Assembly: GCF_029269745.1 (NCBI RefSeq)
Contig: NZ_JARJHT010000002.1
Coordinates: 496,001 to 560,000 of the forward strand
Source: Polluticoccus soli
GTDB lineage: Bacteria > Bacteroidota > Bacteroidia > Chitinophagales > Chitinophagaceae
DNA length: 64,000 bases
Direction: 5' to 3'
Both the position numbers and the translations under genes were made by a program. Shown here one piece after another: positions 58,605 to 64,000 of this stretch. The notes beneath the pieces are model-generated. The model was not told the origin of the DNA. It saw only the letters and a program-made list of their open reading frames with translations, and did no database searches. The number at the start of each line of letters is the position of its first letter. Position 1 is the stretch's first letter.

Positions 58605-59398
58605 GGTGTAGATGTTTTAGTGGCCCACACGTATGCAGGTCGTTTATGCCGCGGCAATAAAAGGATGCCTGTAGCTGGTTTAACTTCTGCTGTTCCCCTT
58701 AATAGTGAGCAAAGAGGCCCGTTTAAGGTCGGGCCGTTGCCAATATTTGTAAAAATTGGTGTCTGAAACGGTGCTGTAACGCGTCAAACCGACTCCCGGC
58801 ATTTAGTCCCTATACTAAAATGTTTGTCTAGTCATTTCAATTTCTACAAACCGGGGTTAGAAACTGATGAATAAAATTTGCGGATATGGCACGTGGCTGA
58901 TTACTAACCCCTTTGCAATCGGTAGTTAATTCAAAAACTGTGGAAGGAAGGCCAACAATCTTTAATTGGCAAACGGTTTTATGAATGTTGCCCGAAGACA
59001 GGCCCAAATGTTTGGAGACCCCCTGTACGCCAACGTACCTTCGAATTGCAGAGCGTGCTACCCGCAAATGCAGGAAGTCAACCGCTCTACATTAGCCCCT
59101 TGGCCTTAACCACCACGAAAACATGTTACGTCTCTTACAACCATCACTTACCGAGTTTACCGGAAAATTTGACGGGACCTTATCACCCTCTGCCAGTAAA
59201 ATGGCCGAGCACGGAATGGGCTGCAAACGCAGCATCATTGTAAGCCTTCGGGCGGGGATATGGGTATCGTTCCTTTCCCCGGCATAGACATAACAGGCAA
59301 AGCCCAGAATGGCGCCGGGCTATTGCCAGTTATGAAAATGCGCTGCTCCCGTCAAATTTCCTTTTGTAAGCGGTGGTTCAACGAGTTAAACGAGCAGA
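58605..59398. other. Long intergenic region of uncertain content
   Basis: 794 bp between the exported aspartase and the exosortase-like gene. It contains a GGCCCG/CGGGCC hairpin (58716-58721 with 58730-58735) without a T tract and one small minus-strand frame (58837-59067). No consensus promoter or RNA gene was recognised, though the aspartase operon promoter should be near its left end. Confidence 0.5.
58837..59067 (-). CDS. Possible small HTH-like protein
   Basis: A 76-residue open frame with VQGVSKHLGLSSGNIHKTVCQL, which looks like a helix-turn-helix. There is no recognised family, and the upstream sequence shows no good start signal. It could be a remnant of a regulator or a chance frame. 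It sits in a 794-bp gap that otherwise lacks genes. Confidence 0.25.
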   Translation of the reverse strand: MRVARSAIRRYVGVQGVSKHLGLSSGNIHKTVCQLKIVGLPSTVFELTTDCKGVSNQPRAISANFIHQFLTPVCRN

Positions 59399-59998
59399 AT
59401 GTATAAAACCCTAAAGATATTATCCTCAATGCCCCCGCGGGCTTTGGCACAAAAGCTGCTTAAGGACCGTATTGCGTTTTTTCTGCTGAAGTTTGCGGTA
59501 ATATTCGGGCTGCTGTATGGCCTGAACTTTGGCATTATCGCCCTTTCTATTCCCGGTGGCTTGTATAGCGAATGGGTGGCAGAACACCTTCGCTATGCCG
59601 ATTTTTTAAGAACAGAACTGATACAGGCTTCATCCAATCTGCTGACATTCTTTGGCTACCAGAATCTGTACGATGCGGCCAGTTTGCAAATACCGGGGGT
59701 TGTTAAGATAAAGGTGGCTTATGTGTGCATGGGCTTTGGGCTGGTTTCTTTTTGCTGGGCCTTTGTCGCGGCCTATCCGCAGTCGCTGGCTAAGAAGATC
59801 ATTTACATTGCAATAGGCACCCTTGCCATCATTATCCTCAATATTCTACGCATAGTGGGGTTGGCCGTTATTACTGCTAAAGATGCGTTTGAATTCAGTC
59901 TTATCGATCACCATACAACGTTCAATATCATTGTATACATCTTCCTTTTCCTGTTGCTGATGCGGATGGTGAACCGCGAAACAGGCTCTGGCCGCTAA
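59399..59998 (+). CDS. Exosortase/archaeosortase-family protein
   Basis: A 199-residue inner-membrane protein with several hydrophobic helices (about residues 28-50, 104-125, 132-158, 172-190). The three catalytic residues of exosortases are visible and ordered: Cys110 in KVAYVCMGFGLVSF, Arg151 in NILRIVGL, and His171/172 in SLIDHHTTFNIIVY. Exosortases are transpeptidase-like proteins that cut C-terminal PEP-CTERM-type sorting signals. It is a lone gene, and no sorting substrate or EPS locus is next to it. Confidence 0.82.
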   Translation: MYKTLKILSSMPPRALAQKLLKDRIAFFLLKFAVIFGLLYGLNFGIIALSIPGGLYSEWVAEHLRYADFLRTELIQASSNLLTFFGYQNLYDAASLQIPGVVKIKVAYVCMGFGLVSFCWAFVAAYPQSLAKKIIYIAIGTLAIIILNILRIVGLAVITAKDAFEFSLIDHHTTFNIIVYIFLFLLLMRMVNRETGSGR

Positions 59999-60021
59999 GG
60001 TTTAGTAACCTCAAATACCTG

Positions 60022-61281
60022 TTATTTAAAGTCCACGTACATGTGCTCGAAGTTAATAGCCATCTCATCGAACTGGCTGATAACGTCTTGTCCCATATTG
60101 CCATACACCGATCCGGAGCGGGAGATGTCTTCAGGGTAGGTATAAACGGCAATGTCTTTAAGGTTCACTATGTCGTCGCCCACGTGCAGCCTGAACCTGT
60201 CGAGCACGAAAACCGGCATATACCTGCCGCCACCGGCACTCACCAGCTTGCGACGGTCGCTGCGGCCGTAGGTGGTAATGCGGTCTTTGTACTTAGCAAA
60301 ATAGTTGCTGTACAGGTCTGTTTGCGCCGCGCCTGTATCAAATTTCAGGATCAGTGTTTCGTTTTTGTCGTTTTTTGTCTGTACCAACGGTGTGAGTTGG
60401 TTCAATGCCATGTTTTGCACCCGGGTATTGTCGGGCGTACGGGATACGGAGATAGTGCCTTCGCGGGAAATGCGGATCTCTTTAAGTGCGCTGATCACCG
60501 GGAAGCCGATAATGCCCTTTATGGTAAAACGTATTTGCGGGAAGTAGAGTTTGTCATCGGGCATCACAATAAAGACGACGTTCCTAATAAGTGCACTGCC
60601 TATTTGCAACGAGTCCGCAACAGCAAGTCCGGACGTTATCTTCTGGCCTTGTCCACCTATCACATCAATACGGGTATCGAGGGGACGAAGCCTGAGTTTC
60701 TGAGCATAGGTTTCTGAAATGGTAGAAATATTAGCGCCCGTATCGAAAATAAACTCCTCTTCATCGCTATTGTTAACCTTCACTGGTATCTCCCACAGGT
60801 TTACCTGGTTGCGCTTAAAGGGCAGGGTAAAGCTTTCACCATAAAAAACGGTTTGAGGTGGCACATCTTTCAGCGACCCCCAGATGTTCCGGGAATTGAG
60901 CAACGCAGGCCGGCTGTCGTTGTGGATCTTGGTGAGCAGATTGTTCCCGATATTGGCTGCCCGTCCATACTGGTAGGTCTTTACGTAAGAATCCATTAGC
61001 ATCTGCTCCATCAAAACGGTTTGATTGTCCGTCCATGTTCCCTGGTGCAGTTGCAAAAATGAATCGACGCGGGCAATTGCCAGGTCGTTGCGGTTGAAGG
61101 CGTTATCAACAAATGCCGAATAGTAAAGCCTTGTTGCAGCATCAAGAGTAGCATTGCGTTTTGCAAGCTGGTCTCTTAGACTGAAGTAATCGGCATTGTC
61201 GAGGTCTATTTGTAGCTGGCTATCTTGTGCATAGGCAATGTTCGCGAAGAGAAAGAGTGCAGTAAGAATGTAGGTTTTCAT
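60022..61281 (-). CDS. Secreted retropepsin-like aspartic protease with two DTG sites
   Basis: A 419-residue protein with a signal peptide ending AYAQ (residue 19). The N-terminal part (20-150) is helical. Two retropepsin-like units follow: FDTGANIS (near residue 190), with IKGIIGFPVIS as its flap/Gly motif, and FDTGAAQT (near 320), with VYGNMGQDVIS near its end. The two DTG sites in one chain resemble a pepsin-like two-lobed enzyme built from a retropepsin duplication. Its start overlaps the GNAT stop by 4 nt (ATGA), suggesting coupled translation. Confidence 0.82.
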   Translation of the reverse strand: MKTYILTALFLFANIAYAQDSQLQIDLDNADYFSLRDQLAKRNATLDAATRLYYSAFVDNAFNRNDLAIARVDSFLQLHQGTWTDNQTVLMEQMLMDSYVKTYQYGRAANIGNNLLTKIHNDSRPALLNSRNIWGSLKDVPPQTVFYGESFTLPFKRNQVNLWEIPVKVNNSDEEEFIFDTGANISTISETYAQKLRLRPLDTRIDVIGGQGQKITSGLAVADSLQIGSALIRNVVFIVMPDDKLYFPQIRFTIKGIIGFPVISALKEIRISREGTISVSRTPDNTRVQNMALNQLTPLVQTKNDKNETLILKFDTGAAQTDLYSNYFAKYKDRITTYGRSDRRKLVSAGGGRYMPVFVLDRFRLHVGDDIVNLKDIAVYTYPEDISRSGSVYGNMGQDVISQFDEMAINFEHMYVDFK

Positions 61282-61874
61282 GACTTAGGGGATTTTATTC
61301 GATCATGCAGCAGGCGCTTTACTTGTTCCCATTCGGTGTTGATGATGCTGTATACAGCAGTGTTGCGGATGCTGCCGTTGTCGCGTATACGTTCATTCCT
61401 AAGTATTCCTTCAAATTTCGCGCCCAGGCGTTCTACAGCGGCACGACTGCGCACGTTCTGCTCATGTACCTGGAATTGAACACGTACGCAGCTAAGTGCT
61501 TCGAAAGCATGAGTTAGCAGCAGTGATTTGCACGCCACATTATGCCCGCTTCCCCAATATTCGGGCGCGTACCAGGTCCAGCCTATCTCTAGTTTGCGAT
61601 GTGCGGGATACATGTTGTAAAACCGTGTGCTGCCAATGATCTTCCCGGTAGTGTTGTCGAATACGGTGAACGGGTACTCTTCCCCCATTGTTTTCCGGAG
61701 CACGGCACTTCGCAGTTCATTCCGAAAGGCATCGCTGTCGAGGCCATTGAAGCTGAGGTATTTCCATATCCGTGGATCCCGTGCAGCCTGCAGCAGTCCA
61801 TCGAAATGGCTGCTCTCCAGCGGCAAGAGTTTTACTACCTCGTTTTCGAGTATTACCGGGTGTTGTAGCCACAT
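61278..61874 (-). CDS. GNAT-family N-acetyltransferase (RimJ/RimL-like)
   Basis: A 198-residue acetyltransferase from the ATG at 61874. The frame is open further upstream from 61967, but that would run through a terminator hairpin, and homologues start near WLQHPVILENEVVKLLPL. The acetyl-CoA site is visible as ARDPRIWKYLSF, IGSTRFYNM, GWTWYAPEYWGSGHN, LLLTHAFEALSCVRVQ and SRAAVERLGAKFEGI. It may acetylate protein N-termini or small amines. Its stop overlaps the start of the protease gene. Confidence 0.9.
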   Translation of the reverse strand: MWLQHPVILENEVVKLLPLESSHFDGLLQAARDPRIWKYLSFNGLDSDAFRNELRSAVLRKTMGEEYPFTVFDNTTGKIIGSTRFYNMYPAHRKLEIGWTWYAPEYWGSGHNVACKSLLLTHAFEALSCVRVQFQVHEQNVRSRAAVERLGAKFEGILRNERIRDNGSIRNTAVYSIINTEWEQVKRLLHDRIKSPKS

Positions 61875-61875
61875 A

Positions 61876-61900
61876 AAAAAGCCGGCACTCAGGCCGGCTC
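61876..61900 (-). terminator. Terminator whose T tract runs into the GNAT start codon
   Basis: On the minus strand the stem GAGCCGGC / GCCGGCTT (imperfect outer pairs) is followed directly by TTTTTATG, where ATG is the GNAT start. It ends the T9SS gene upstream. Confidence 0.7.
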
Positions 61901-61920
61901 GCAATATAGCTTTAATTGGA

Positions 61921-62928
61921 TTAATGGTCTTTGGCGACTTTGATGAATCCCCCGGCCGAACCATCACTTTGCCTCACTGATATAATGTAAATACCCGCAG
62001 GTGCATCGTTTTGCAGTGTTAAGTGTTTTTCGGCACCCGAGGCAATAAATGTTTCTGCATGGATAGAACGACCTGCGAGGTCAAGCACATTCAGATCGTA
62101 CGGTTTGCCGCTTTCGAACGCGCCATTGACATCGAGCATGTTGCCGTTAAAGAATGCATAGAATTCGATGTTTTTAGCGCTGATAGAGGCGATGCCAACT
62201 GGATAATCTTCTTTCAAAAGATAGCTTACAGCTACATCAGCACTGCCCGAAACGTCGTTGGAATCGATACGTAATAACGGCGCTTTGTGGGCGTTGTCGT
62301 ACCAGGCATAGCTCACCAACTGGGTGATAAAAGTCAGATTTCCCGGTATACCAATGCTGTCCTTTTGGTTTGTCTCCATTCGTACTCTGAGCACATTGTT
62401 ATAAGTGCCATTGGGCAGTACCAGTGTGCCGTAGCCATCCACTTTCATTTGCACTTCGCCCTTGCCGTAGATCGTAAACATGCCGTTTGTAATAGTATGA
62501 GCAAAGGAGTCACTGGCTGTGGCGTTATATGTTAATGGCCTTTGCATGGCCAGGGCTGTGTTTGAATAGGATATCATAGCATTATCGCTAGTGGATGATG
62601 AGTCTGTTATTCCAACTGTATAAGTTGCCGCGGCAGTTTTATTAAAGAACCTGTAGGTGCTATCAGAGCTTTTTTCTACAAGGTTTGCAGCCGGAAATGG
62701 GCTTGATGCAGGATTGGCCAGGTAAGTGAATGTAGTAGTATCTGTGCCTGTCAAAGCTGAAAAGTTCCAGGTTTGATTGGCGCCTGCAGTGCCTGCCGCA
62801 ATAGCTTGGCAATTCAATGCCTTTATTTTAGTCCCGGCCGTGTAGTCTTCAACCTTATTAAGCGTTGGCTGTGCCATAGCAGACAAAGTGAAAAGAGATG
62901 CTGCTGCTGTGTAGATCTGTTTTTTCAT
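61921..62928 (-). CDS. T9SS type A secreted protein, first paralogue
   Basis: A 335-residue secreted protein with a signal peptide ending AMAQ (residue 20). The middle shows a beta-rich domain with Thr/Ser-rich loops and the shared segments TWNFSALTGTDT, ISYSNTALAMQRPLTYN, VLRVRMETNQ and APLLRIDSN. The C-terminus has the type A sorting signal DLNVLDLAGRSIHAETF...APAGIYIISVRQSDGS...IKV. It shares this layout with the next gene. The function is unknown. Confidence 0.85.
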   Translation of the reverse strand: MKKQIYTAAASLFTLSAMAQPTLNKVEDYTAGTKIKALNCQAIAAGTAGANQTWNFSALTGTDTTTFTYLANPASSPFPAANLVEKSSDSTYRFFNKTAAATYTVGITDSSSTSDNAMISYSNTALAMQRPLTYNATASDSFAHTITNGMFTIYGKGEVQMKVDGYGTLVLPNGTYNNVLRVRMETNQKDSIGIPGNLTFITQLVSYAWYDNAHKAPLLRIDSNDVSGSADVAVSYLLKEDYPVGIASISAKNIEFYAFFNGNMLDVNGAFESGKPYDLNVLDLAGRSIHAETFIASGAEKHLTLQNDAPAGIYIISVRQSDGSAGGFIKVAKDH

Positions 62929-63000
62929 ATAGATGCGTGTTTCTGTTTGTGTCTTTTGCAGATAAACGCAGCCAGAACTTTATACCCCTATGCCGGAATA

Positions 63001-63033
63001 AAAAAAAGAGGCAAGCTGCCTTGCCTCTTTTTT
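63001..63033 (-). terminator. Terminator of the second T9SS gene
   Basis: AAAAAAGAGGCAAG / CTTGCCTCTTTTTT around CTGC, with A and T tracts on both sides. It lies 18 bp past the stop of the gene at 63051. Confidence 0.85.
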
Positions 63034-63050
63034 GAAAACTATTGCAGAGT

Positions 63051-64000
63051 TTATTTAATGATCTTAATGGTGCCTGCGCTCAGCATGTTGCCTTTTTCCT
63101 GTACGGTTATCAAATACATGGCCGGTGGCAGGTCATGGCCTGTATCAAATTGATTGAGCGGCGAGGTTGGCATAAACTCAGCGTTAAACACAGTTTGACC
63201 AGCGAGATTAGTTACCGCTATATTATAGGTCTTGTTTTGAGAAAGGTTGGCTTCGAGTGTCAGCGATGTACCCTTGATGTAGGCATTGAAGCTGATATTG
63301 CTTCCATATACGTTGTCTATATTTTGCGGGTAGGTTTCGCTCAGCAAATACGAAGTGCTGTTGCGTGCCATGTTGGGAACGGGTGGAGCAGGGCTGCCAT
63401 TCACTAACATTGAATCAATGCGCAGCAGCGGAGATTTATGCATGGCATCGAACCACATGTAGGAAACGATGGTAAGATTTACCAATATAGGTCCGGGCGT
63501 TGCAATAGAGCTTGTTTGTTTATGTTCAACACGCACCTTTAGCACATCATTGTAGGTGGCCCCTGGTACATATAATATACCATACCCCGTAACGTCAATA
63601 TTCCTGGTGTTGAAACCTGATGTAGGTAGCGTGTAGCCTGAGAACAGCAAGTTGCCTGCAAAGGTATCGGTGACATTGAGTCCATAGCTTAGTGGGCGCT
63701 GCATAGCAAGCGCCGTGTTGCTGTATACGTTGGTAATATTCATCCCGGCAACCGATGAATCTGCATAAGCAACTGTTTGATTGGTGTTGCCGGAAATGTT
63801 CATGTAATGAGAGACACTGTCAGAAGTTTTCTCCAGCACGTTGGCTCCAGCATAGGTGCTTCCTGCGGCGAGATAAGAAACATTGAGCGTGTCCATGCCT
63901 CCCAGGGCGGTAAGAGAGGTGAAGTTCCATGTAATACCGGCACCATTGGCACCGGGCGCAACAGGCGCGCATTTTTTGTATTTAGCGCTTGTTCCGACTT
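63051..64000 (-). CDS. T9SS type A secreted protein, second paralogue, 5' end cut by the window
   Basis: The C-terminal 316 or so residues are visible; the reading frame continues past 64000 without a start, for example CAPVAPGANGAGITWNFTSL, matching the first paralogue's region NCQAIAAGTAGANQTWNFSA. It has the shared VYSNTALAMQRPLSYG, VLKVRVEHKQ and SPLLRIDSM segments. The C-terminal sorting domain has NIAVTNLAGQTVFNAEF, PPAMYLITVQEKG and AGTIKIIK. The signal peptide should lie beyond the window. Confidence 0.85.
   Translation of the reverse strand, partial: VGTSAKYKKCAPVAPGANGAGITWNFTSLTALGGMDTLNVSYLAAGSTYAGANVLEKTSDSVSHYMNISGNTNQTVAYADSSVAGMNITNVYSNTALAMQRPLSYGLNVTDTFAGNLLFSGYTLPTSGFNTRNIDVTGYGILYVPGATYNDVLKVRVEHKQTSSIATPGPILVNLTIVSYMWFDAMHKSPLLRIDSMLVNGSPAPPVPNMARNSTSYLLSETYPQNIDNVYGSNISFNAYIKGTSLTLEANLSQNKTYNIAVTNLAGQTVFNAEFMPTSPLNQFDTGHDLPPAMYLITVQEKGNMLSAGTIKIIK

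Noticed and set aside
59123-59287. Short plus-strand frame of about 54 codons (MLRLLQPSLTEFTGKFD...)
   Set aside because: There is no promoter, domain or signal, and its composition does not look coding. It was kept only as part of the unexplained gap.

Overview
The window looks like chromosomal DNA of a member of the Bacteroidota, most likely the Chitinophagaceae or a close relative. The signs are type IX secretion sorting domains (type A and type B), a fused LpxC-FabZ enzyme, futalosine-pathway MqnA, Bacteroidota-type promoters (TTTG-N19-TAnnTTTG), few Shine-Dalgarno sequences and many small lipoproteins. No rRNA, CRISPR array, phage module or intact insertion sequence was seen. One tRNA gene is present (tRNA-Lys, anticodon CTT).

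Layout. 0.1-6.7 kb: a small orphan gene, a CDF metal exporter, RNase HI, MqnA, HMG-CoA lyase, PanB, a YggS-type PLP-homeostasis protein and an MFS transporter. 6.8-17.1 kb: a compact minus-strand cell-envelope cluster (transglutaminase-like membrane protein, class A penicillin-binding protein, HD phosphohydrolase, LpxD, LpxC-FabZ, LpxA, ABC ATPase). 17.3-24 kb: 3-hydroxybutyryl-CoA dehydrogenase, an HPP membrane protein, a secreted protein with atypical-kinase-like motifs, a row of four very small lipoproteins, and a papain-like (C70-type) exported protease followed by another lipoprotein. 24-28 kb: SurE, an ABC-2 transporter, an HSDL2-like SDR and an M15 peptidase.

28.3-36.4 kb: a 2266-residue soluble hybrid histidine kinase containing twelve 276-bp tandem HAMP-type repeats, followed after 8 bp by a second receiver/kinase protein. 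The pair ends at a perfect 19-bp hairpin, then come tRNA-Lys and MtaB. 38-41.3 kb: two paralogous lipoproteins, an outer-membrane protein and PurM. 41.3-50.8 kb: an accessory-looking stretch with unrecognised proteins, a type B T9SS substrate, REP-like palindromes, a TPR/adenylate cyclase and two hypothetical proteins.

50.8-64 kb: a rifampin ADP-ribosyltransferase (Arr) fused to an N-terminal helical/TPR-like domain, GAF, thioesterase and flavin-reductase proteins, then a minus-strand operon of exported aspartase, exported asparaginase and an outer-membrane porin. Together these could convert asparagine to fumarate in the periplasm. After a 794-bp gap come an orphan exosortase-family protein, a secreted retropepsin-like protein with two DTG sites coupled to a GNAT acetyltransferase, and two tandem type A T9SS substrates, the last cut by the window end.

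The observations most worth following are the exported Asn/Asp catabolic operon, the poly-HAMP kinase, the secreted kinase-like protein, the small GRDPxFHGGYR lipoproteins, the Arr fusion, the orphan exosortase and two families of dispersed intergenic repeats.
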